Below, piece by piece: positions 42,309-50,583 of a stretch of DNA of 64,000 nt. Made by a program: the position numbers and the translations under genes. The stretch lies in NCBI GenBank assembly GCA_965227695.1, contig OZ245760.1, forward strand, positions 434,001-498,000. Direction: 5' to 3'. The notes beneath the pieces were generated by a model. It had not been told where the DNA came from, did not search any database, and saw nothing but the letters and a program-made list of their open reading frames with translations. Source of the stretch: UBA1858 sp965227695 (GTDB lineage Bacteria; Pseudomonadota; Gammaproteobacteria; UBA4575). Each line of letters starts with the position of its first letter. The stretch's first letter is position 1.

Positions 42309-42746
42309 TTGTCACTTTTGAGTTATTATCAGGATCAGGCAGTCAGGGAGCTGCTGCAGAATGTAAAAACAATTGCAATGGTTGGCTTATCGCCAAAAGC
42401 GAATAGACCCAGCCATCGGGTTGCGCGGCATCTACAGTCATTTTCCTACCGCATCGTTCCGGTGCGACCGGGTGTTCACGAAATTCTTGGTGAAAAGGTT
42501 TACCGGACATTATCGGATATTCCTTTTCAGGTAGATCTGGTGAATGTATTCAGGGCGTCTAAATATGTTGAGAGAATTGTTGATGAATGCATTGAGCGGG
42601 GGATTAAAAAGATATGGTTACAGGAAGGCGTCATCGATGCTGAAGCCAAAAAAAAAGCCCGACATCACGGAATCAGCATGGTAATGGATCTTTGTATCTA
42701 TAAAGAAATTTTACGGTTGGGTATTAATCAGGACAATAGCGCATAA
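42309..42746 (+). CDS. CoA-binding (YccU-like) protein
   Basis: A 145-residue Rossmann-fold protein of the CoA_binding_2 family. VKTIAMVGLSPKANRPSHRVARHL, VRPGVHEILGEKVY and KIWLQEGVIDAEA are the conserved segments (each read by position). A TTG start at 42309 follows an AGG; a second TTG at 42318 is possible. It is thought to bind CoA or nucleotide, with no defined reaction. It is inserted between lysA and dapF. Confidence 0.88.
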   Translation: MSLLSYYQDQAVRELLQNVKTIAMVGLSPKANRPSHRVARHLQSFSYRIVPVRPGVHEILGEKVYRTLSDIPFQVDLVNVFRASKYVERIVDECIERGIKKIWLQEGVIDAEAKKKARHHGISMVMDLCIYKEILRLGINQDNSA

Positions 42747-42784
42747 AAGTAATTAACAAGCCGCAATAACTCACGACAAACAAA

Positions 42785-43612
42785 GTGAAAATTAATTTTG
42801 TAAAAATGCACGGCCTCGGCAATGATTTTGTTTTGCTTGATGCTGTAACACAAGAAATTCATTTAACACAGGAAAATATACGTCATATTGCGCACCGCAA
42901 GTTTGGTATTGGATGCGATCAATTGCTAATTGCCCAGTCACCCGATCAAGAAGATGTTGATTTTCGTTACCGAATATTTAATAGTGACGGTGGTGAAGTA
43001 GAACAATGTGGAAATGGTGCGCGCTGTTTTGCCCAGTTCGTTAGACAACAGGGTTTGACGGACAAACAGGTTATTAAGGTCAAAACACTGGCTGGTATTT
43101 TTACATTACATGTGCATGATAGCATAAATGTCTCGGTGGAGATGGGGAAGCCAGAATTTGAATCTGAAAAAGTACCGTTTACTGAAAACAGTCCTGACAA
43201 TGTTTACAGGGCTAACATCAACAGTCTTTCATTAGAATTTGCGGTTGTATCTATGGGTAATCCTCACGCTGTAATTTTCGTTGAAGATGTGAATGCTGCA
43301 GATGTGCAGGCAATAGGCAGTCAGCTGGAAACTGATTCGCGTTTCCCAAAGCGTACAAATATACAGTTCGTGCAGATAAAAAGCCGGCGTAGCATGGCGC
43401 AGAGAATATTCGAGCGTGGGGTTGGCGAGACTCTTGCCAGCGGATCTGGTGCATGTGCCGCCGCCGCGGTGGCCCAGCAAAAAAACAAAGTAGACGACAC
43501 AGTCTCAATCACCATGCCAGGTGGTGTGCTGGAAATACACCGGGATAATAATGGATGCCTGTTAATGACCGGGCCAACAGAGTTTAGTTTTGAGGGGAGT
43601 ATCAATCTATGA
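42785..43612 (+). CDS. dapF: Diaminopimelate epimerase
   Basis: A GTG start at 42785 begins a 275-residue enzyme. Both catalytic cysteines are visible: C75 in EVEQCGNGAR and the one in GSGACAAA near residue 220. KMHGLGNDFVLLD forms the start. It interconverts LL- and meso-diaminopimelate for peptidoglycan and lysine. It overlaps the DUF484 gene by four bases. Confidence 0.97.
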   Translation: MKINFVKMHGLGNDFVLLDAVTQEIHLTQENIRHIAHRKFGIGCDQLLIAQSPDQEDVDFRYRIFNSDGGEVEQCGNGARCFAQFVRQQGLTDKQVIKVKTLAGIFTLHVHDSINVSVEMGKPEFESEKVPFTENSPDNVYRANINSLSLEFAVVSMGNPHAVIFVEDVNAADVQAIGSQLETDSRFPKRTNIQFVQIKSRRSMAQRIFERGVGETLASGSGACAAAAVAQQKNKVDDTVSITMPGGVLEIHRDNNGCLLMTGPTEFSFEGSINL

Positions 43613-44325
43613 CAACAAAATCCGAAATTCACGCAAGTGCCAGACGTCGTGAAACGGTATCCTCGATGGACCCATTGATGGTCAAAGATTATCTGTTGCA
43701 GCACCCGGAATTTTTCAACCAATATCCTGCGTTATTACGTGACCTGGACATAAAACACGAGTCCGGTACTGCGGTGTCGCTCGTGGAAAGACAGATACAT
43801 CTGTTGCGTGAAAAAAATAATAGTCTGGAGAAGAAAATCCTTCATTTGGTGCAAATAGCCCAGGATAACGAAATTCTTGAGGAACAGCTCCACAGGATTG
43901 CCCGCAGACTGATCGAAATAGATCACAATAAAAACATTGTTCCAATTATTAATGATTTGCTGAACAATGAATTTCCTTCCCTGCAGATCCGTTTAGGGCT
44001 TTATGATGTAGACCCGGAGTATACGGTACCCGTGGAAAACAACATAACAGATGCAGATCTGGAATACGTTTTTTATAAGCAGATTATTATGGATAACTGC
44101 AGGGACTGCATATTTCTGCGTGGAAAAGGACTGGTTGATCTGTTTGTCAAGCGGGTGGATGTAAAATCCGGAGTGGCGATACCACTGCGCAGCAATAAAA
44201 ATTTTGGTGTGTTACTGCTCGGCAGTTCTAATGAAAACCGTTTTTACGAAGGCATGGGGACTCTATTCCTGGAATATCTTGCGGATTTGCTAAGTCGCAA
44301 GCTGAAGAAGTTGCTTAAACAGTAA
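43609..44325 (+). CDS. DUF484 (YigA-like) GAF-fold protein
   Basis: A 238-residue protein. VKDYLLQHPEFFNQYPALLRDL is the N-terminal DUF484 mark (residues about 24-45), followed by a coiled coil (60-100) and a GAF-like C-terminal domain ending EYLADLLSRKLKKLL. In E. coli the homologue sits between dapF and xerC exactly as here. Function is unknown. Confidence 0.92.
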   Translation: MTTKSEIHASARRRETVSSMDPLMVKDYLLQHPEFFNQYPALLRDLDIKHESGTAVSLVERQIHLLREKNNSLEKKILHLVQIAQDNEILEEQLHRIARRLIEIDHNKNIVPIINDLLNNEFPSLQIRLGLYDVDPEYTVPVENNITDADLEYVFYKQIIMDNCRDCIFLRGKGLVDLFVKRVDVKSGVAIPLRSNKNFGVLLLGSSNENRFYEGMGTLFLEYLADLLSRKLKKLLKQ

Positions 44326-44338
44326 CCACAGGCGAAAG

Positions 44339-45238
44339 ATGGTTGAGCAAACACTTAACGAGTATCTTGAATATCTGCGCACCATCAAACATTACTCTCC
44401 GGCCACCATCGCGAGCTATCGAAGAGACCTGCAAGGTTTCATTGACTACATGGCGACACAGAATATCAGTGATATCACCTGTACCTCGATCCATGATATC
44501 CGCGCCTATATTGCCAGTTGTCATCGAAAAGGCCTGGCAGAGAGTAGTATGCAAAGGCTGTTATCCTCATTACGTGGATTTTATAAGCATCTGATAAAAA
44601 ACGGTTTTATAGGCAGTAACCCGGCTGCCGACGTACGCGCACCAAAAGGCATAAAAAAGTTGCCAAGGGTTCTGGATGTTGATCAGGTTGATCGTCTGCT
44701 CAGTGGGACAAAGACTAACCCGCTTGAAATACGTGACCATGCCTTGATGGAACTGATGTATTCATCGGGCCTGAGGCTGTCTGAACTGGTTTATTTGAAT
44801 TTGCAGGACCTTGATCTGCGTGCCGGGCAAGTCAAGATCACGGGCAAGGGGAACAAAACGCGATATCTTCCAGTCGGGCAACAGGCCCGTGAGGCACTGA
44901 GTGCCTGGCTGGAATTGCGCACCAGTGTTGCCATTGAAAATGAAGCCGCTGTGTTTGTAAACCATCGCGGCACTCGCCTGTCGCAACGTGCAGTACAGAA
45001 AAGGGTGCGTGAACAGGCTCAAAAAACTACCCTTGGTGTGCATGTACATCCACATATGCTGCGCCATTCCTTTGCCAGCCATATGCTCGAGTCGAGTGGT
45101 GACTTGCGTTCTGTACAGGAACTACTCGGGCACGCGAATATCAGTACTACGCAAGTCTACACCCAGCTGGATTTCCAGCATTTAGCCAAAGTTTATGATC
45201 AGGCACACCCCCGAGCGCGAAAATCCCGCAGTAAGTAA
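44339..45238 (+). CDS. xerC: Site-specific tyrosine recombinase XerC
   Basis: A 299-residue recombinase with the full catalytic set: R146 (SSGLRLSEL), K170 (TGKGNKTR), H239/R242 (HMLRHSFASHM), H265 (LGHANIST) and nucleophile Y274 (QVYTQ). The N-terminal SAM-like domain includes YSPATIASYRRDL. With XerD it resolves chromosome dimers at dif; the chromosomal dapF-DUF484 context excludes a phage integrase. Confidence 0.97.
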   Translation: MVEQTLNEYLEYLRTIKHYSPATIASYRRDLQGFIDYMATQNISDITCTSIHDIRAYIASCHRKGLAESSMQRLLSSLRGFYKHLIKNGFIGSNPAADVRAPKGIKKLPRVLDVDQVDRLLSGTKTNPLEIRDHALMELMYSSGLRLSELVYLNLQDLDLRAGQVKITGKGNKTRYLPVGQQAREALSAWLELRTSVAIENEAAVFVNHRGTRLSQRAVQKRVREQAQKTTLGVHVHPHMLRHSFASHMLESSGDLRSVQELLGHANISTTQVYTQLDFQHLAKVYDQAHPRARKSRSK

Positions 45239-45314
45239 TTCCTATTTTGGTAGATAACCGCGACCACTCACAGTCGTGTACAATTCGCGCCTGTTTAAAA
45301 TTTTAGGCAATAGC

Positions 45315-45833
45315 ATGACTACGATAGTTTCGGTAAGACGTAATAACGAAGTTGTTCTGGGCGGTGATGGCCAGGTAACGCTCGGTAATACCATTATGAA
45401 AAGCAATGCCAATAAAGTACGCCGATTATACAATGGTCAGGTTATCGCTGGCTTTGCCGGCGGTACTGCGGATGCATTTACGCTGTTTGAGAGATTTGAA
45501 GGCAAGCTTGAGAAGCATAGTGGCCACTTGACAAGATCTGCAGTTGAGCTGGCCAAAGATTGGCGCACAGATCGTATGCTGCGCCGCCTGGAAGCATTAC
45601 TGGCAGTCGCGGATAAGACTACGTCGTTGATTATCTCGGGTAATGGCGATGTTATAGAACCTGAAGATGCCCTGATCGCAATCGGCTCTGGTGGGCCGTA
45701 TGCTCAGGCCGCGGCACGCGCGCTACTTGACCATAGTGAATTGTCTGCCCGTCAAATCGTTGATAACGCATTAAGCATCGCATCAAATATTTGTATCTAT
45801 ACAAACAGTAATGTCAGCATAGAGGAACTATAA
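45315..45833 (+). CDS. hslV: ATP-dependent protease subunit HslV
   Basis: A 172-residue peptidase. The ATG at 45315 exposes Thr2 as catalytic nucleophile after Met removal (M-TTIVSVRR), ruling out an earlier in-frame start. DGQVTLGNTIMKSNANKVRR and FAGGTADAFTLFERFE are conserved. It forms a proteasome-like dodecamer with HslU. No clear sigma32 promoter is seen upstream. Confidence 0.97.
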   Translation: MTTIVSVRRNNEVVLGGDGQVTLGNTIMKSNANKVRRLYNGQVIAGFAGGTADAFTLFERFEGKLEKHSGHLTRSAVELAKDWRTDRMLRRLEALLAVADKTTSLIISGNGDVIEPEDALIAIGSGGPYAQAAARALLDHSELSARQIVDNALSIASNICIYTNSNVSIEEL

Positions 45834-45869
45834 CCTTCTGTCCTGTTTGTTTAATAAAAGGAATTAACC

Positions 45870-47210
45870 ATGTCGAGTATGACGCCAAGAGAAATAGTAG
45901 AAGAATTAAATCGACATATTGTTGGACAACAAGATGCCAAACGAGCTGTCGCAATAGCACTAAGAAACCGCTGGCGACGTATGCAGTTGCCAGAAACTTT
46001 ACAGGCTGAGGTGACACCAAAAAATATACTAATGATAGGCCCGACCGGCGTTGGTAAAACCGAAATAGCCAGAAGACTTGCAAAGCTTGCCAAGGCGCCT
46101 TTTATAAAGGTGGAAGCGACAAAATTTACAGAGGTAGGTTACGTGGGCAGGGATGTTGAATCCATCATTCGTGATCTCACTGATAGTGCAATTAAAACAA
46201 CGCGAGAGATAGAAATGACAAAGGTCAACTTTCGCGCGGCAGAAGCGGCGGAAGAACGCATTCTTGATGTGTTGTTACCTTCACCAAAAGCAGATCATTA
46301 TGAAAGCGGTGCTGAGAAAAGCTCAGGGTTTGCCAGTGATACGCGGCAAAAATTCAGGAAGAAACTGCGAGAAGGAGACCTGGATGATACTGAAATTGAA
46401 ATAGAATTAAAAGCCAATCCGCTTGGTGTTGAAATTATGACACCCCCGGGAATGGAAGATATGGCTAGCCAGTTACAGGGGATGTTTCAGAATATTGGTG
46501 CGCAAAAGACAAATAAACGCACGTTAAAGGTCAAAGATGCATTTAAATTGTTGGTTGAAGAAGAAGCGCAGAAGTTAATTAATGAAGATGATGTCAAGGC
46601 CCGGGCATTACGTCAGGTGGAGCAAAATGGAATCGTGTTTATTGATGAAATAGACAAGGTTGCAAAGCGCGGCGAGTTTAGTGGAACGGATGTATCACGC
46701 GAAGGTGTGCAGAGAGACCTGTTGCCGCTGGTAGAAGGCTGTACTGTGTCTACCAAGCATGGAGTAGTAAAAACTGACCATATCTTATTTATTGCTTCCG
46801 GTGCATTTCATTTGGCAAAACCTACTGATCTTGTTCCGGAATTGCAGGGTCGTTTGCCAATCCGTGTAGAACTGAACGCACTCTCAGTCGATGATTTTGT
46901 CCGCATTCTTATCGAGCCAAATGCATCATTAAGTGAACAATATATAGCCTTAATGGCTACGGAAGGTGTGACACTTGAATTTACCCAGGATGGGATAAAA
47001 AGAATTGCCCAAACAGCATTTGATGTTAATGAACGGACAGAAAATATTGGTGCACGGCGTTTACATACGATTATGGAGAGATTGCTGGAAACTCTATCAT
47101 TCGAGGCGCCCGATAAAACTGGTGAGAAGATTATCATCGATGAGGAGTATGTAAAAAATAACGTATCCGAGCTGAGCAAAAATGAAGATTTGAGCCGTTA
47201 TATTCTTTAA
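45870..47210 (+). CDS. hslU: ATPase subunit HslU
   Basis: A 446-residue AAA+ unfoldase. Walker A GPTGVGKTEIARRL (residues 57-70), Walker B VFIDEIDKVA, GYVGRDVES pore motif, and C-terminal LSRYIL that docks into HslV. The I-domain between Walker A and B is present. It unfolds substrates for HslV. Confidence 0.97.
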   Translation: MSSMTPREIVEELNRHIVGQQDAKRAVAIALRNRWRRMQLPETLQAEVTPKNILMIGPTGVGKTEIARRLAKLAKAPFIKVEATKFTEVGYVGRDVESIIRDLTDSAIKTTREIEMTKVNFRAAEAAEERILDVLLPSPKADHYESGAEKSSGFASDTRQKFRKKLREGDLDDTEIEIELKANPLGVEIMTPPGMEDMASQLQGMFQNIGAQKTNKRTLKVKDAFKLLVEEEAQKLINEDDVKARALRQVEQNGIVFIDEIDKVAKRGEFSGTDVSREGVQRDLLPLVEGCTVSTKHGVVKTDHILFIASGAFHLAKPTDLVPELQGRLPIRVELNALSVDDFVRILIEPNASLSEQYIALMATEGVTLEFTQDGIKRIAQTAFDVNERTENIGARRLHTIMERLLETLSFEAPDKTGEKIIIDEEYVKNNVSELSKNEDLSRYIL

Positions 47211-47245
47211 AATTGTAATTTCACAAATACTGCAAGGAAATCAAA

Positions 47246-47608
47246 ATGGCAAAAGTGATTCCAACGGAAATACAGCTACACCAGAAATCCAGAATACTGG
47301 AAATAGCGTTTGATGATGGCTCCCGGTTTGAGCTCAGTTGCGAATATCTTCGCGTATATTCTCCTTCTGCCGAAGTCATGGGGCATGGCCCTGGTCAGGA
47401 AGTACTGCAGGTAGGCAAGGAAGATGTAAATATCACAGCGATAGAGCCAGTTGGTAATTATGCTGTAAAGCTGGTTTTTGATGACAACCATAGCTCTGGA
47501 TTATATAGCTGGGATCACCTGTATGAATTAGGCGTTGAGAAAGATAAGAAATGGCAGGATTATTTGGATAGACTTGAAGCTGCGGGCCATAAAAGAAAAA
47601 TGCACTAA
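47246..47608 (+). CDS. DUF971 protein
   Basis: A 120-residue protein of the DUF971 (gamma-butyrobetaine hydroxylase N-terminal-like) family: FDDGSRFELSCEYLRVYSPSAEV, EPVGNYAVKLVFDDNHSSGLYSWDHLYELG. Such proteins often bind zinc or iron-sulfur proteins, with no confirmed enzymatic role. It lies between hslU and ubiE, as in many gammaproteobacteria. Confidence 0.93.
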   Translation: MAKVIPTEIQLHQKSRILEIAFDDGSRFELSCEYLRVYSPSAEVMGHGPGQEVLQVGKEDVNITAIEPVGNYAVKLVFDDNHSSGLYSWDHLYELGVEKDKKWQDYLDRLEAAGHKRKMH

Positions 47609-47619
47609 GCACCATATTA

Positions 47620-48366
47620 ATGGAAAACGACGAGAAGACCCATTTTGGTTACACTGATGTAACGCCCAGGGAAAAAACCCAACGCGTCAGACAGGTGTTT
47701 GAATCTGTCGCTGATAATTATGATGTCATGAATGATCTTATGTCGTTCGGATTGCATCGCCTATGGAAAAAATTCACATTAAATGTGGCGGCAGTCAGGC
47801 CAGGACAAAAAGTACTTGATCTGGCCGGAGGTACAGGTGACCTGGCAGCAGATTTGCATAACCGTGTAGGATCACGTGGACAAGTGGTATTATGTGATAT
47901 CAATGCAAGCATGCTTGCAGTAGGACGGGCAAGAATGGTTGATCAGGGGCGGCTCAGTAATTTGTATTATGTGCAGGCCAATGCAGAAGCGTTGCCATTT
48001 GCAAGCAATAGCTTCGACTGTATTACCATGGCATTTGGTTTACGCAATGTAACCTATAAGGAAAAGTGTCTGTCCTCGGTTTATGCCAGCCTCAGGCCGG
48101 GTGGTAAATTTGTAGTACTTGAGTTTTCAAGGGCAGCACCCTGGATAACACCGGTATATGATCTTTATTCTTTTTCTATTCTTCCCCGATTGGGGCAATG
48201 GGTAGCAAAAGATGCCGACAGTTATCGTTATCTGGCCGAATCGATTCGCATGCACCCGGACCAGCAAACACTCAAGCAAATGTTTGATAATGCAGGCTTC
48301 GGGCGTGCTCGCTATATAAATATGACCGGCGGTATTGTTGCAGCCCATGTAGGTTACAAGCTCTAA
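47620..48366 (+). CDS. ubiE: Ubiquinone/menaquinone C-methyltransferase UbiE
   Basis: A 248-residue class I methyltransferase. SAM site LDLAGGTGDLA near residue 65, then NDLMSFGLHRLWKK and the UbiE signature FGLRNVTYK. It methylates the benzoquinol ring at C-2/C-5 position in ubiquinone synthesis. It overlaps ubiJ by one base. Confidence 0.97.
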   Translation: MENDEKTHFGYTDVTPREKTQRVRQVFESVADNYDVMNDLMSFGLHRLWKKFTLNVAAVRPGQKVLDLAGGTGDLAADLHNRVGSRGQVVLCDINASMLAVGRARMVDQGRLSNLYYVQANAEALPFASNSFDCITMAFGLRNVTYKEKCLSSVYASLRPGGKFVVLEFSRAAPWITPVYDLYSFSILPRLGQWVAKDADSYRYLAESIRMHPDQQTLKQMFDNAGFGRARYINMTGGIVAAHVGYKL

Positions 48367-48959
48367 TGAAGAATCTTATAATTGCAGCACTCAATCGCTA
48401 CCTTGCACAGGACGTCGAAAAAGCCAAAAGTCTGGAACAGGTTAATGGCAAGGCTATTCGCATCGTGTTGCGTGACACGGGGTTAAATCTGGGTTTGCGG
48501 ATACAGGGGCCCAGCGTTGAAGAAATCAATGACGATAACGTAAACCCGGATGTTGAAATAATTGTTTCACCATCCACCTTCCCCCAATTCATGCTCGGGA
48601 CACAACAGGATCAGTTAATCAAGAGCGGTGATATTGAAATCAGGGGTGATAGCCACATCGCCAGTGTTTTGCAAAACACACTTCGCAATATAGAAGTTGA
48701 TTGGGAGGAAATTGTTTCCGCTTACCTGGGTGATGCAGCAGCGTATCGTTTGGGTGCAGGCGCGCGGGCTTTACATGCTTTTGGGCACCGGTTAAGGCAA
48801 AACATAAGGCTGGATATGCGTGACTATCTGCAAGATAACCTGCAAGTCTCCGCTACACAGGAGGAGGTAGATCAGTTTATAAAAGAGGTTGATCAAGTGC
48901 GTGCACAAACTGACAGACTGGAAGCACGTCTGGATCGGCTTCTAACAGGTGATCACTAA
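48366..48959 (+). CDS. ubiJ: Ubiquinone biosynthesis accessory factor UbiJ
   Basis: A 197-residue protein with an N-terminal SCP2 lipid-binding domain (INDDNVNPDVEIIVSPSTF, GDIEIRGDSHIASVLQNTL) and a helical, coiled-coil C-terminus. With UbiK it scaffolds the soluble Ubi complex and binds ubiquinone intermediates. Its position between ubiE and ubiB is the conserved one. Confidence 0.94.
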   Translation: MKNLIIAALNRYLAQDVEKAKSLEQVNGKAIRIVLRDTGLNLGLRIQGPSVEEINDDNVNPDVEIIVSPSTFPQFMLGTQQDQLIKSGDIEIRGDSHIASVLQNTLRNIEVDWEEIVSAYLGDAAAYRLGAGARALHAFGHRLRQNIRLDMRDYLQDNLQVSATQEEVDQFIKEVDQVRAQTDRLEARLDRLLTGDH

Positions 48960-48962
48960 AAT

Positions 48963-50528
48963 ATGCGCCTGATTCGACAGTTTATCCGTATTATACAGAT
49001 CAATATCGTACTGGTCCGTCATGGGCTGGAAGAAGTGATCTTCGCAATCCATTTGTTCAGGCCGATTCGCTTTGTATTGCTGCTATTGCCCTGGCATTGG
49101 TTTCGCAGTGTGGATATTTCTCATGGTGTCAGGATAAGGCGGGCACTGGAGGATCTAGGCCCAATTTTTGTAAAGTTTGGTCAGGCGCTATCCACCCGCA
49201 GGGATCTGCTGTCCGATGATATTGCGGATGAATTAACCAAATTACAGGATCGAGTCCCTCCTTTCCCTGGCAGTGAGGCTCGTCAAATCGTAGAAAAGGC
49301 ATTTGGTAAAAATGTCAGCGAGATATTTGCCCGCTTCGATGAAACACCGCTGGCTTCAGCTTCCATCGCGCAAGTGCATGCTGCGACATTACATGATGGT
49401 TCAGACGTGGTGGTTAAGGTGCTGCGTCCAGACGTGCACAAGCAGGTTAAAAAAGATCTCGAAGTATTGCACCTGATTGCAAATCTTGCTCACCGCTATT
49501 GGGTTGACGGAAGGCGCTTGAGGCCGATTGAAGTGGTAGAGGATTATGAGCAGACAGTATTGGACGAGCTGGATCTCATGCGTGAAGCAGCTAATGCCAG
49601 CCAGCTGAGACGTAATTTTGAGAATTGTTCAGACCTTTATGTTCCGGAAGTATACTGGGATTACTGCCGCATAAATGTCATGGTGATGGAGCGCATACAT
49701 GGGATTGCAGTCAACGACATTGCTACTTTAAATAAAAATAATATCAATTTGAAGAAGTTGTCAGAACGGGGTGTCAATATATTTTTTACCCAGGTATTCA
49801 AGCATAATTTCTTTCATGCTGATATGCATCCCGGCAATATTTTTGTGTCTTATGAAACCCCCGAAGACCCCAAATATCTCGGCGTTGATTTCGGTATAAT
49901 GGGCACCCTGTCTATTGAGGATCAGCGTTATCTTGCAGAAAATTTACTGGCTTTTTTTAATCAGGACTATCGACGTGTGGCGGAATTACATCTTCAGTCG
50001 GGCTGGATACCCGCGAATACACGTATCGATCATTTTGAGTCGGCGATCAGAACAGTATGTGAGCCAATTTTTCAAAAACCAATCAGTGAAATTTCGTTTG
50101 GGAATTTGTTGCTACGCTTATTCCAGACCGCAAGACGTTTCCAGATGGAAGTGCAGCCGCAACTGGTTTTGCTACAGAAAACCCTGTTAAATATTGAGGG
50201 CCTTGGGCGTCAGCTGGATCCCGAGCTCGATTTATGGAAAACGGCCAAGCCTTTTCTCGATCGCTGGATGAGTGAGCAGGTCGGGATGCGGGCACTTGTT
50301 AAGGGGATGCGTAAAAATCTGCCAAAAGTACTGGAACAGACACCCGAGTTGCCAACATTGATTCATAATTATTTTCTACAGGCAGAACTCGAGCCCAAGC
50401 GACAGAATGCATTTTTGAAACATGAAATAGAGCGCCTGGAAAATCAATGTAAACAACAAAAACGATTTTCAGTTTATATGTTAGTCGCTGCAGTAACAGC
50501 TGCAATGGCAATATCATATTACTTCTAA
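48963..50528 (+). CDS. ubiB: Ubiquinone biosynthesis protein UbiB
   Basis: A 521-residue atypical ABC1/ADCK kinase. KFGQALSTR (KxGQ), ASASIAQVHAA (A-rich loop), VVVKVLRP, and FHADMHPGNIFV catalytic block are intact. Two C-terminal hydrophobic helices end SVYMLVAAVTAAMAISYYF. It is needed for ubiquinone production, probably as an ATPase extracting intermediates from the membrane. Confidence 0.97.
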   Translation: MRLIRQFIRIIQINIVLVRHGLEEVIFAIHLFRPIRFVLLLLPWHWFRSVDISHGVRIRRALEDLGPIFVKFGQALSTRRDLLSDDIADELTKLQDRVPPFPGSEARQIVEKAFGKNVSEIFARFDETPLASASIAQVHAATLHDGSDVVVKVLRPDVHKQVKKDLEVLHLIANLAHRYWVDGRRLRPIEVVEDYEQTVLDELDLMREAANASQLRRNFENCSDLYVPEVYWDYCRINVMVMERIHGIAVNDIATLNKNNINLKKLSERGVNIFFTQVFKHNFFHADMHPGNIFVSYETPEDPKYLGVDFGIMGTLSIEDQRYLAENLLAFFNQDYRRVAELHLQSGWIPANTRIDHFESAIRTVCEPIFQKPISEISFGNLLLRLFQTARRFQMEVQPQLVLLQKTLLNIEGLGRQLDPELDLWKTAKPFLDRWMSEQVGMRALVKGMRKNLPKVLEQTPELPTLIHNYFLQAELEPKRQNAFLKHEIERLENQCKQQKRFSVYMLVAAVTAAMAISYYF

Positions 50529-50583
50529 TTATTCTTAAACATAAAAATGCTGTATGCAAAAATATGGCAGTAAGTGAGATATT

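Noticed and set aside
44339..45238. Tyrosine recombinase as a sign of a mobile element
   Set aside because: Gene context (dapF-DUF484-xerC) and full XerC motifs show that it is the chromosomal dimer-resolution enzyme; no attachment sites or phage genes nearby.
45239..45314. Heat-shock (sigma32) promoter before hslV
   Set aside because: No CTTGAA or CCCCAT-like pair at proper spacing was found.
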